Assembly (NCBI RefSeq): GCF_001262495.1
Contig: NZ_LGYE01000006.1
Span: 1-64,000 of the forward strand
Reading direction: 5' to 3'
Origin: Microbacterium sp. GCS4
Lineage (GTDB): Bacteria; Actinomycetota; Actinomycetes; Actinomycetales; Microbacteriaceae
Length of the DNA stretch: 64,000 bases
Shown here in pieces: positions 27,429 to 35,798 of the stretch. Positions within the stretch are counted from its first letter, which is position 1; each line of letters opens with the position of its first letter. The notes below the pieces were generated by a model. It saw only the letters and a list, made by a program, of their open reading frames with translations. It had not been told where the DNA came from and made no database searches. The position numbers were made by a program, and so were the translations under genes.

Positions 27429-28711
27429 GCGTCCTCGTCTGCGAGAACAACGCGCCCAGCGCGTGCGGAGGCGACGCACTCGGCCATCGACCCGAGAACA
27501 ACCTCCACGCCGATGTTCGCGGGCGCGTAGTGTGCCCACTTCCCGGAGTTGGTCATCACTCGCCTGCTGGTCGGGGACAGCATGGCGGTGACGTATGTGC
27601 ACGTGTCGACCACGATCCGGACACCCGCATGTCGAAGGATCTCCGCGGCACCGGACTCTTCGGCAAGCGCCAGTTGACGGCGACTGGTCGATACGAATAC
27701 GTCCACATTCTCTTCCGGCGGCGGACCATCGGCGAACAGTGCGGCAAGTCGCGTGATCTCGTCGAACGATGCATGGGGCGTCCCGATGCTCACAGCGTCG
27801 ATGGGACCATCTTCGAACGTGGAGAGCTTTCGCCGAGCTCGGCGTATCGTCTCCGCGTTCACCTTGACCCCCTTCTCCGGGGGGTTGCCGTGCAGCGCTG
27901 CCGTGAGGGTGGGGGCTTCAGGCGTGCGACCGACGACATGGAACATCCCCACGCCACCTGCGGACGCCGCGGCCGCACCGAGAGCCTTGAGCTGATCTTC
28001 GGACGCGTCGGCAGGAAGCCCGACGAACACCGGGTTCTTCGACCCGCTGATGGTTCCCGCGATATACCCGAGAGTCGGCCACAACGTCTCCTCAGCCAGG
28101 TCTTTGTCTGAAAGCTCCGTGCAGTCGAAAATGACCTGCCCACGGCGCGCGGGGGTTGCCTGCAACCCAGATAATGGGGCACGCCCGGTGATGGCGGCAG
28201 CGATGTCGAGGAAGTCGCCGTAGCGGTCCGTACGCGCGCCGAGCACGCTGTTCGCGAAGACAATCGCGTTCGATTCGGCCCACGCGATGTGTTCGCCGAA
28301 TCGTGGGCGGTCGGGAAGCTGGTAGGGCGCGCACGTCCAGCTCGCTGTGCAGCCCATGGCGAGGTACGCGGACATGAGCTCCCGCCCGCCTTCGGCTACA
28401 GTCTTCTGCTCCTCCGTATCTGTCCTCACGTACTGAGGATGGAGCAGGTCCATGGATCCGACGTTGAGTGTCGTGGGGATGCGCACCTTCGCCCCAAGTT
28501 CGACCAGGCGGTTCGCGAAATCCAGACTCGCCTGCCCGTGGAACAGCGCGGAATCGATGTGCGCTGAGGACACCCGGACCAGACGAGGCGCTTGCAAGGT
28601 CTTCGCGAGTCGCACGATGATCCGCATCGCCAGAGCGACCGCTTCGCCATCTCGGCCGGCGAGCATCGACTCCTCATCGTCGGTGAGAAGGAGAGCGACT
28701 GCGCCTGTCAT
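27425..28711 (-). CDS. Aconitase X large (catalytic) subunit, probable cis-3-hydroxy-L-proline dehydratase
   Basis: 428 residues. Family motifs are clear: IPTTLNVGSMDL (about 78-89), the Cys-containing AMGCTASWTCAPYQLPDRP (Cys121 and Cys127), AESNAIVFANSVLGARTDRYGDF (about 145-167), a third Cys in VIFDCTELSD and a fourth in VVDTCTYVT. The cysteines ligate the iron or Fe-S centre. Family knowledge gives dehydration of cis-3-hydroxy-L-proline to pyrroline-2-carboxylate in bacteria. The ATG overlaps the stop of the ABC ATPase gene, so the dehydratase is coupled to a peptide importer, and a candidate pyrroline-2-carboxylate reductase is at 34839. Substrate remains inferred. Confidence 0.85.
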   Translation of the reverse strand: MTGAVALLLTDDEESMLAGRDGEAVALAMRIIVRLAKTLQAPRLVRVSSAHIDSALFHGQASLDFANRLVELGAKVRIPTTLNVGSMDLLHPQYVRTDTEEQKTVAEGGRELMSAYLAMGCTASWTCAPYQLPDRPRFGEHIAWAESNAIVFANSVLGARTDRYGDFLDIAAAITGRAPLSGLQATPARRGQVIFDCTELSDKDLAEETLWPTLGYIAGTISGSKNPVFVGLPADASEDQLKALGAAAASAGGVGMFHVVGRTPEAPTLTAALHGNPPEKGVKVNAETIRRARRKLSTFEDGPIDAVSIGTPHASFDEITRLAALFADGPPPEENVDVFVSTSRRQLALAEESGAAEILRHAGVRIVVDTCTYVTAMLSPTSRRVMTNSGKWAHYAPANIGVEVVLGSMAECVASARAGRVVLADEDA

Positions 28712-30534
28712 GCGGCGCTGTCGAAGTCGGTGGCAGCGACGAGACGCTGGGTGTACTCGTGGCGCGGATCATCGAGCACGGATGCGGTGGACCCGCGTTC
28801 GACGATCTCGCCACGCAACATCACCACGACCTGGTCGGTGACTTGCCGGACCACACCCAGGTCGTGAGTTATGAACAACAACGACGTCCCCAGCTCCTCG
28901 TTGGCTGAGCGCAGGACGGAGAGGATCTGTGCCTGCACGCTGACATCCAGCGACGCGACGGGTTCATCGCACACGATGAGGTCAGGGCTGACCGCCAGGG
29001 CGCGAGCGATGGCGACACGCTGGCGCTCACCACCTGAGAGCGCGCTCGGCCGCCTGCGCGCGTAGGACGCCGGCAGCCGAACGAGTTCGAGCAGGTCGGA
29101 CACCGTCAACGACCTGGACGATTCCGCTTTCGACAGTGCCTCTCGCAGTGCGGAGCCGACGCGATGGGATGGGTTCAGAGACGTATACGGGTCCTGGAAG
29201 ACGCATTGCACAGCGCGGCGGACCGCATGCCGATCCGTCCGAGACATCGCGTCGTACGAGGTCGCGTCTCGACCACCGACGATGATGCGCCCGGACGTGG
29301 GCTTTTCGAGTCCGAGAACGCAGCGTGCGAGAGTCGTCTTCCCCGATCCGGACTCGCCGATGATGCCGACGCTCCCTCCCCGTTCTACGGTCAACGACAC
29401 GTCGGCGACGGCGCGGTGACCGGGGTGTCGTTTGGTGCCGAAGGTCTTCTCCAACGACTCGATGACGAGTGCCGGCTCGTCGTTCATCGTCGACACGAGC
29501 GAGGCGATGGGTTGCACGTCGACGTGCTCGCCCGCCTTCGAGTCCGCCAGGACCTCATCGCGGATCTCCTCGATCCGCACGCATGCGGTCTCATGTCCGT
29601 CACCGATGCTCCGAAGCCGCGGTGACCCGGCGATGCATTCTTCCGTGACCCACGCGCACCGGTTCGAGAACGCACAGTGATCGACCGTCTCGTGTGCGGG
29701 CACGATGGACCCGGGGATACTGTCCAGGATCACCGCCCGCGTTTTGCTGCTCGGGATCGACCGCAGGAGCCCTTCGGTGTACGGGTGAGCTGCTCCCGCA
29801 CGCAGAGCGTCGCCGTCCGCGCGTTCCAGGATGTTCCCGGCGTACATCACCATGACCCTGTCGCTGTAGGTGAAGCCGAGCTGGAGGTCATGTGTGACGA
29901 GGATCACCGACATCCCCCGGTCCCTTTGGATCTGTCGAATGAGGTCGAGGATCGCCCGCTGAGTGGTCGCGTCGAGCGCCGTGGTCGGCTCGTCAGCGAT
30001 AAGGATCTCGGGGTCTTTCGCCATCGCCGCGGCCAGAGCCACACGTTGACGCATACCACCGGAGAGTTGGAACGGGTAACGGCCGAGAACACTCTGGTCC
30101 GTGATCTGAACCTCAGCGAGCATGCGGCGAACGGTCGCATCGACGTCGGCCTTACGACGGTCGGCAGGAAGGGATTCGACGAGGTGGGTACGGATCGTCT
30201 GCAGCGGGTTGAGGATCGTGAAAGGGTCCTGCATCAGGATGGAGACGGCTTTGCCACGCACTTTTGCGAGATCCCGTTCCGCCGCCCCGATGAGCTCTTG
30301 CCCGTTCACTTTCACTGACCCGCGCGCCTGAACTCCGGCAGGCAGGAGCCCCGCGATTGTGCGCACGGTTATCGACTTGCCGCTGCCGGATTCCCCGACC
30401 AGGCAGAGCGTCTCTCCTCGGTAGAGGTCCAGGTCGGTGTCGAACGTCAACGGGACAGCGTTCCCGTCTCGTTCAGCAGATAGCGAGAGACCGCTCAGCT
30501 GTGCCACGATCTCTGTCGTGTCGGTCGCTTTCAT
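28708..30534 (-). CDS. Peptide ABC transporter ATPase, two fused nucleotide-binding domains (DppD-DppF type)
   Basis: 608 residues with two complete ABC domains. Domain 1 has Walker A GESGSGKSI, the signature LSGGMRQRVALAAAMA, Walker B ILIADEPTT and the oligopeptide-type C-terminal extension with a Cys-rich segment (HCAFSNRCAWVTEECIAG). Domain 2 (from about 350) has GESGSGKTT, LSGGERQRVAIARAL and LIVCDEPVASLD. This fusion powers Dpp/Opp importers. Its ends overlap both neighbours by 4 bases (permease upstream, AcnX downstream), so translation is coupled throughout. Confidence 0.93.
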   Translation of the reverse strand: MKATDTTEIVAQLSGLSLSAERDGNAVPLTFDTDLDLYRGETLCLVGESGSGKSITVRTIAGLLPAGVQARGSVKVNGQELIGAAERDLAKVRGKAVSILMQDPFTILNPLQTIRTHLVESLPADRRKADVDATVRRMLAEVQITDQSVLGRYPFQLSGGMRQRVALAAAMAKDPEILIADEPTTALDATTQRAILDLIRQIQRDRGMSVILVTHDLQLGFTYSDRVMVMYAGNILERADGDALRAGAAHPYTEGLLRSIPSSKTRAVILDSIPGSIVPAHETVDHCAFSNRCAWVTEECIAGSPRLRSIGDGHETACVRIEEIRDEVLADSKAGEHVDVQPIASLVSTMNDEPALVIESLEKTFGTKRHPGHRAVADVSLTVERGGSVGIIGESGSGKTTLARCVLGLEKPTSGRIIVGGRDATSYDAMSRTDRHAVRRAVQCVFQDPYTSLNPSHRVGSALREALSKAESSRSLTVSDLLELVRLPASYARRRPSALSGGERQRVAIARALAVSPDLIVCDEPVASLDVSVQAQILSVLRSANEELGTSLLFITHDLGVVRQVTDQVVVMLRGEIVERGSTASVLDDPRHEYTQRLVAATDFDSAA

Positions 30535-31394
30535 CGGGAGCTACCTTCCTTCGAGACCTTGCTGTACCAACGATCCGCTGCGAGCGTCGCGGCGAGGCCG
30601 ACGATGATGAGTGCGATGGAGGGCGCGAGCGACCCCCAGATGTTGGTTTCGAGGATGGACCGATTCTCGTTAATCATCAGCCCCCAGTCCGGCACCCCGG
30701 GGGGCACACCGAGGCCGAGGAACGACAATCCCGACAGGCCGACGAGCGCGCCGACGAAACCGAGCAGAAGGTTCGCCACCACAGTGGGGGCGACGTTGGG
30801 CAGCACGTGTCGGAACACAATCACGGGCTCGCTCACATCGAGAGTGCGCGCGGCCTCTACGTACGGCAGTGTTCGTTGGACGAGAGTGACGCTCCGCACC
30901 AACCGGGCTTCGATGGGCCATCCGAAGATCGTGAACATGGCGACGGCGACCCAGTAGCCTCCGTCGAAGACACCGACGACGACGAGGGTTGTCAGCAACA
31001 TCGGGAACGCCCACACCAGGTCAGTGACGCGCATGAGGAAACTGTCCAGCGCACCGCCTCGGAAACCGGCGACGAGACCGACGACGGTGCCCACAAGCGT
31101 GGCCCCGATGGCGACGACGACAGCACCTAGGATCGCTGTCTGCGCGCCAGCGATGAGACGGGAGAACACGTCCCTGCCCAGGTCATCGGTCCCAAGCAGG
31201 TGTTCGCCGCTGGGTGCGGTCGCGCCGAGCACGATGTCCTGTGTGTTCGGGTTCAGTGGAGTGATGAAAGGACCCGCCACCGCGCACACTCCGGCGACGG
31301 TGAGGACGAGGACACAGAGAACGGTGAGGAGGGTGACCTTCGGGCGACGCGCGCGCTCTTTCGCCATCTGCGTGACGATGCGTTGAGTGGTCAT
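30531..31394 (-). CDS. Peptide ABC transporter permease, DppC type
   Basis: 287 residues with six membrane helices. The N-terminal helix precedes the periplasmic segment ITPLNPNTQDIVLGATAPSGEHLLGTDDLGRDVFSRLIAGAQTA, characteristic of DppC/OppC. The EAA loop reads YVEAARTLDVSEPVIVFRHVLPN. Overlaps the DppB-type gene upstream and the ATPase downstream by 4 bases each. Forms the membrane channel of the importer with the DppB partner. Confidence 0.93.
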   Translation of the reverse strand: MTTQRIVTQMAKERARRPKVTLLTVLCVLVLTVAGVCAVAGPFITPLNPNTQDIVLGATAPSGEHLLGTDDLGRDVFSRLIAGAQTAILGAVVVAIGATLVGTVVGLVAGFRGGALDSFLMRVTDLVWAFPMLLTTLVVVGVFDGGYWVAVAMFTIFGWPIEARLVRSVTLVQRTLPYVEAARTLDVSEPVIVFRHVLPNVAPTVVANLLLGFVGALVGLSGLSFLGLGVPPGVPDWGLMINENRSILETNIWGSLAPSIALIIVGLAATLAADRWYSKVSKEGSSR

Positions 31395-32341
31395 CGCGGG
31401 CCCCCTGTCATCCGGATGCGCGGATCTACGACGGCATAGAGAATGTCGACGATGAAGTTGAAGGCGAACACGATGGTCGCGAGAAGGATTGCGATGGCTT
31501 GGACGACGGGCATGTCTTTCGAGCGAATGGACTCGACGAGGAGGGATCCGAGGCCGGGGATGGAGAAGATGTTCTCGATGAACACCACTCCACCGAGGCT
31601 TCCGGCCAAGAGTAGGCCGGTCACGGTGAGCACGGGCAGCATGCTGTTACGGAAGGTGTACGCCCCGAGAATCCGCGAGTTCGTGAGTCCTCGCGCTCTT
31701 GCGAACGTCACGTAGTCGGCGCTCTCGACCCCCAGAACGCTGGCCCGCATCTGTCGGGCGACGACAGCGAACTGCGCGATAGCGAGTGTGATGGCCGGCA
31801 GGAGCAGATGCCAGAGCCGGTCCACGAAGCCGTTGCCTGCGCCGAACACGGGAAAGATGCCCAGGGCGATCCCGAAGATGTAGAGCAGGATCGTCGCGGT
31901 CGCGTAGACCGGAGCGGCGAGGAACACCACGGACATGCCGCTAATCAGCACGTCGGCGATCTTCCCTTGGCGGAGGCCCGCAATCATCCCGAGCGGGATC
32001 GCCGTGAGAAGGACGAGCACGATGGCCATCACCGCGAGCGTGGCGGAGATCTCCAGGCGGCCACCGATGACGGTGGTCACCGGCTGACGTTCGACGATGG
32101 AGGACCCGAAGTCGCCGGTGACGGCTCCGGTCACCCACCGCCAGTACTGGGCGAGGAATGGGTCGTCGAGGTGGAACTGCTCTCGGATCGCGGCTAGCGT
32201 CTCCGGTGTTGCAGGTTGACCTTGGAGGAGTGTGCGTTCGACTGATCCGGGCGCGAGGTACAGAAGCGCGTAGACCAGGATCGACACCACGAAGAGCAAC
32301 GCGACGGTCTGCCCGAACTTCCTCAGGAGATAAAGGGCCAC
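31391..32341 (-). CDS. Peptide ABC transporter permease, DppB type
   Basis: 316 residues from a GTG with GAGGAAG upstream; a longer frame adds 22 non-membrane residues and was rejected. The start LYLLRKFGQTVALLFVVSILVYALLYLAPG and a loop with FHLDDPFLAQYWRW are typical of DppB. The EAA motif is DYVTFARARGLTNSRILGAYTFRN. It stands 75 bases after the binding-protein gene and overlaps the DppC gene. The C-terminus VVDPRIRMTG is the usual family ending. Confidence 0.93.
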   Translation of the reverse strand: MALYLLRKFGQTVALLFVVSILVYALLYLAPGSVERTLLQGQPATPETLAAIREQFHLDDPFLAQYWRWVTGAVTGDFGSSIVERQPVTTVIGGRLEISATLAVMAIVLVLLTAIPLGMIAGLRQGKIADVLISGMSVVFLAAPVYATATILLYIFGIALGIFPVFGAGNGFVDRLWHLLLPAITLAIAQFAVVARQMRASVLGVESADYVTFARARGLTNSRILGAYTFRNSMLPVLTVTGLLLAGSLGGVVFIENIFSIPGLGSLLVESIRSKDMPVVQAIAILLATIVFAFNFIVDILYAVVDPRIRMTGGPR

Positions 32342-32416
32342 GAGAGATGCTTTCTTCCTCGAAAACGACGGTGGAGGGAGCGGGCGGGTACGTGCGCACC
32401 CGCCCACTCACTGAGA

Positions 32417-33976
32417 TCACTGTGCGGCAGTGACTCGGTGAATCCAGTCCGCGCCTCGGGGCGCGAAGTCCTCGTAGCCCCACTCGTTGCTGAGGACCAA
32501 CAGCTTGTCCTCGGTGTAGAGCGGGACGTACGGGACATTCTCGGCGAGATCCTGCGAGATCGCGACGATTGCGGCCTTACGTTCGGCTTCATCGAGGGAG
32601 GACGCGAGGGTCGCGAGGTTCTCGTCGACCACGCTGCTCGTGTAGCCGCTCGTGTTCGAGCCACCCAGAAGGTTGCGCAGCGCTTCCCACGGGTCGGAGG
32701 ATCCGTAACCGGTGTAGATGGGACGCATCCCCTGCGGCTGGTCGATCTGACCGATCTCGTCGTAGAACTGCTCCGCCGACACCGGCTTGCCGTTCAAGGT
32801 GATGCCGATCTCCGCGAGGTCGGCCTGCAGGACCTGGAAGACGACCGAGTCGTACTCTGCGAACGTCACGTCTGCGGTGAACCCGTCGGGGTATGCCGAC
32901 TGCGAGAGTTCGTCCTGCGCCGCCGACAGATCGTTGCCGTAGACGGTGATCTGGTCGGTGAGCTCGCTGCCGTCCTCCCCGAACATGGCCTCGAGCTGCA
33001 GTATGGTCATCAAGGAGTCGGCCGGCGCACCGTTGCCTTTCAGCTGTGCGGTGACGAGATCGTCTTTAGACACTGCGTAGGCAATTGCCTTGCGCACATG
33101 GACGTCGTCGAACGGTGCCTCCCGCACGTCCAAGGACAGGTACTCCATGGCGAGGCCCGGTGCGAGCGTCGTAGTGACCGCATCGCTCGACTCGTACCGC
33201 TCCACGTCCGCGAGGCTGGCTTCGAACGTGCCGTCGACCTGCCCCTGGGTCAGGGCGATGCGCATGGTTTCCGCGTCAGTGATGGTCGTGAAGGTGACGC
33301 TGTCCGGAGCCGGCGCCTCACCCCAGTAGCCGTCATAACGCGACAGCACGGTGTCACCGGTCTTCGAGAACGACTCGTACTGGTAGGGCCCGGTCCCCAT
33401 CGTCAGAGCTTCCGGATCGCCGAGCGCGTCGCCGGACTCTTCGACGTATGCCTTCTGGACGATGAACCCGTTGGTCGCGAGACCGACGGGCAGGAACAGG
33501 GGGTCGACTTCGGACAGCGTAATCGTGACCTCGTCGTCGCCGGTCACGGTGGCGCTATCCAGCGCGGTGAAGTTGTAACTGATGAGCGAGGAGTCCTCAG
33601 CCACCCTGTTGATGGAGAACGCGACGTCGTCTGCCGTCATCGGATCCCCGTTCCAGAACGTTACGTCGTCACGCAGCGTGAAGACGTACGTCTTGTCGTC
33701 GGGGCTGGTCCACGACTCGGCGAGCCACGGTTCGATCTCTCCTGCATCGGACACGTGGACGAGTGTCTCCAGCGCCGCTGCTTGCACGGTGTAGGAGACC
33801 GCCGAGATGGCTTTGGTGTTGTCGAGACTCTGCGGGGCGGAGACCAGCGCCCAGGTGAGTTCGGTGGCGGCCGCATCCGGTGTGGATGCACCGGAGCAGC
33901 TGGACAGAGCGAGGGCGGCGACGATGCCGACCGCGGCTACAGCGGAGACCCTTCGGGCGGGCATTGAGGATGTCAT
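32417..33976 (-). CDS. Peptide-binding lipoprotein of the ABC importer (SBP family 5)
   Basis: 519 residues. The signal peptide carries the lipobox LALSSC (Cys at about 31), so the mature protein is a lipoprotein on the outer face of the membrane. The family 5 solute-binding fold shows DNTKAISAVSYTVQAAALETLV near the start, WTSPDDKTYVFTLRDDVTFWNGDPMTADDV, and the C-terminal VPYVPLYTEDKLLVLSNEW. First gene of the importer/AcnX operon, with a GntR-type motif at 33998-34013 about 22 bases ahead of the start. The ribosome-binding site is weak. It probably captures short peptides. Confidence 0.93.
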   Translation of the reverse strand: MTSSMPARRVSAVAAVGIVAALALSSCSGASTPDAAATELTWALVSAPQSLDNTKAISAVSYTVQAAALETLVHVSDAGEIEPWLAESWTSPDDKTYVFTLRDDVTFWNGDPMTADDVAFSINRVAEDSSLISYNFTALDSATVTGDDEVTITLSEVDPLFLPVGLATNGFIVQKAYVEESGDALGDPEALTMGTGPYQYESFSKTGDTVLSRYDGYWGEAPAPDSVTFTTITDAETMRIALTQGQVDGTFEASLADVERYESSDAVTTTLAPGLAMEYLSLDVREAPFDDVHVRKAIAYAVSKDDLVTAQLKGNGAPADSLMTILQLEAMFGEDGSELTDQITVYGNDLSAAQDELSQSAYPDGFTADVTFAEYDSVVFQVLQADLAEIGITLNGKPVSAEQFYDEIGQIDQPQGMRPIYTGYGSSDPWEALRNLLGGSNTSGYTSSVVDENLATLASSLDEAERKAAIVAISQDLAENVPYVPLYTEDKLLVLSNEWGYEDFAPRGADWIHRVTAAQ

Positions 33977-33997
33977 GCCGTGACGGTAGCACGATTG

Positions 33998-34013
33998 GGT
34001 GTAATACCTCACT
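33998..34013. promoter_or_regulatory. GntR-type operator motif ahead of the peptide importer operon
   Basis: GGTGTAATACCTCACT on the plus strand contains the inverted repeat GGT-GTAAT-ACC. It lies 22 bases upstream of the binding-protein start. It is one of four copies in the island, each ahead of a separate transcription unit. Confidence 0.7.
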
Positions 34014-34119
34014 CTTTTTTTTCGCGTGCTTTGAAGTGAAACCAGATCGCAACTTCCCGTAACCTCGGTGAAATCTTCGCGACTCCGACCAGGGAGCTAT
34101 GGAACGTGATACCGTTCGA

Positions 34120-34135
34120 GGCGTAAGGCCTCACT
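34120..34135. promoter_or_regulatory. GntR-type operator motif ahead of the regulator operon
   Basis: GGCGTAAGGCCTCACT matches 13 of 16 bases of the consensus GGTGTRATACCTYACT and sits within the inverted repeat GAGGC-GTAAG-GCCTC (34118-34132). It ends 18 bases before the GntR start, fitting autoregulation. A weaker GTGATACC half-site lies at 34106-34113. Confidence 0.65.
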
Positions 34136-34153
34136 AGAATCTTGGAGGACAAG

Positions 34154-34858
34154 GTGACCTTGACACTCGATTGGTCGGACGAGACTGTCGGCACCGCAGT
34201 GCAGCAGCAGAGCTACCGAGCACAGGCGGCAGCCATCCTCCGATCCCAGATCGTCTCCGGACGACTGGAAGCGGGCACGCTGCTCTCCATCGGTTCTGTG
34301 GCGGAGCGCTTGAAGGTGTCCATCACGCCGGTGCGGGAGGCGCTTCACGACCTGGCGAAAGACGGACTCGTCGAGATGCGCAGGAACCGCGGGTTCATCG
34401 TGCGGCGGCCGACACCGGACGAGCTCGACCAGATCAATGAAGTGCGTGCACTGTTGGAGATCCCGGCTATCCGCACCATCACCCAGCGAGGCCTCATCGA
34501 TGACTACGCCCCGCATCGTGAGCTGTGTGTGCGAACCCGCGGATACGCGATGGCACGGGACTGGTCGTCGTTCGTCGCCACCGACCGGGAGTTCCACCTG
34601 GGCCTGCTCCGAGGACTCGGTAACGACGAGCTCGTCACCATGGTCGGCACGCTCCGTGACAGAAGCCGCCTGCTGGGCCTTGACCAGATCGGCGACAGCG
34701 TGACTTTCGATCGGTCCCTGCAAGAGCACGACGACCTTCTCGAAGCAATGGCGGCGGGGGACGCTGACCGTGCAGCCGAGATCATGGCGACGCATCTCCG
34801 ACACGTCCGCGGACTCTGGGCGGGCTTGGACGAGAGCGATGCCGGACATGAGCACTGA
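34154..34858 (+). CDS. GntR-family (FadR/FCD subfamily) regulator of the island
   Basis: 234 residues from a GTG with a perfect GGAGG five bases upstream; a TTG at 34142 would extend it by four codons. The winged helix (about 12-75) has LRSQIVSGRLEAGTLLSIGSVAERLKVSITPVREALHDLAKDGLVEM. The FCD ligand domain (about 85-220) has the family's Asp and His positions (TDREFHLGLLRG, THLRHVRGLW), where many members bind a metal and a carboxylate ligand. It is the only regulator in the island, and a shared operator motif precedes all four units. The ligand may be proline- or hydroxyproline-derived, which is inference. Confidence 0.9.
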   Translation: MTLTLDWSDETVGTAVQQQSYRAQAAAILRSQIVSGRLEAGTLLSIGSVAERLKVSITPVREALHDLAKDGLVEMRRNRGFIVRRPTPDELDQINEVRALLEIPAIRTITQRGLIDDYAPHRELCVRTRGYAMARDWSSFVATDREFHLGLLRGLGNDELVTMVGTLRDRSRLLGLDQIGDSVTFDRSLQEHDDLLEAMAAGDADRAAEIMATHLRHVRGLWAGLDESDAGHEH

Positions 34859-35798
34859 GGATCGCCTCGCCGGCGCAATCGCGCTGGAGCCGGTGATTGA
34901 TGCGGTGCGCGACGCGTTCGTGAGCTTCCACAACGACGAGTTCGACCTGCCCGTCCGCACCTCGTTCGGCAACGGTCGAATTCTCACCATGCCCGTTCAT
35001 CATCGGCCGAGCAGCACCGCGGCCGTGAAGGTGCTGCGCATCGATCCTGCGCGCGACCCTGCCATCTCCGGAGCTATCGTGTGGACAGCGCCCGACGGGG
35101 AACTCGTCTTCGACGCGGCGGACATCACCGCAGTCCGCACCGGCGCAGTCAGCGGCGTTGCGACTGACCTGCTCGCACGCGCGGATTCCGCGACCCTCAC
35201 GATTATCGGCGCCGGAGCTCAGGCGTTCCACCAGGTCGCGGCAGTGGTCGCGGTACGAGCGATCCAGGAAGTCCGGGTGGTGTCCCGCACTCCGGCACGG
35301 ACGACCCGGCTCGTGGACAGGCTACGAGCGCAGTATCCCGACGTGCGGATCACCGTTCCCACCGATCTCGGTCAGGCCCTCGCCACCACGGATGTCCTCA
35401 CGTGCGCGACATCGGCACTGCATCCTGTGTTCAGCGCCGACGATCTCCCGAACCACATCCACATCAACGCCGTGGGTTCCTACCGCCTGGACATGAGGGA
35501 AGTGCCGGCAGACGCGTTCACCGACGCCGACATCGTCGTCGATGACTGGGAAGCCGCGTGTGAAGAAGCCGGCGACCTCATGGCCGCGCTGCGGAGCGGA
35601 CAAGCGAATGAGGAGGGTGTCACCGAACTGGGCGCCCGCCTGTCAGCGCAGCAAGGCGCGCGCTCGGATCGCACCATCTTCAAATCCGTGGGCCTCGCCA
35701 TCCAGGACTGGGCGGCCGCGTCCGCCATCGCCCGAAACCGCACTCATCACGTCAAGGACAACAATGACTCTGCCTCACACCCTCCCCGCGCTGTCTGA
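34839..35798 (+). CDS. Ornithine cyclodeaminase/mu-crystallin family enzyme, candidate pyrroline-2-carboxylate reductase
   Basis: 319 residues. The Rossmann motif LTIIGAGAQAFHQVAAV lies at about 121-137. The substrate-side lysine is in AAVKVLRIDP, and the family block AVRTGAVSGVATDLLAR and INAVGSYRLDMREVP are present. Family members include ornithine cyclodeaminase, alanine dehydrogenase and pyrroline-2-carboxylate reductase. The last would complete conversion of cis-3-hydroxyproline to proline after aconitase X. The start overlaps the end of the GntR gene, and its 3' end overlaps the M14 gene by 35 bases; the start could be the next ATG (34848). Confidence 0.82.
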   Translation: MPDMSTEDRLAGAIALEPVIDAVRDAFVSFHNDEFDLPVRTSFGNGRILTMPVHHRPSSTAAVKVLRIDPARDPAISGAIVWTAPDGELVFDAADITAVRTGAVSGVATDLLARADSATLTIIGAGAQAFHQVAAVVAVRAIQEVRVVSRTPARTTRLVDRLRAQYPDVRITVPTDLGQALATTDVLTCATSALHPVFSADDLPNHIHINAVGSYRLDMREVPADAFTDADIVVDDWEAACEEAGDLMAALRSGQANEEGVTELGARLSAQQGARSDRTIFKSVGLAIQDWAAASAIARNRTHHVKDNNDSASHPPRAV

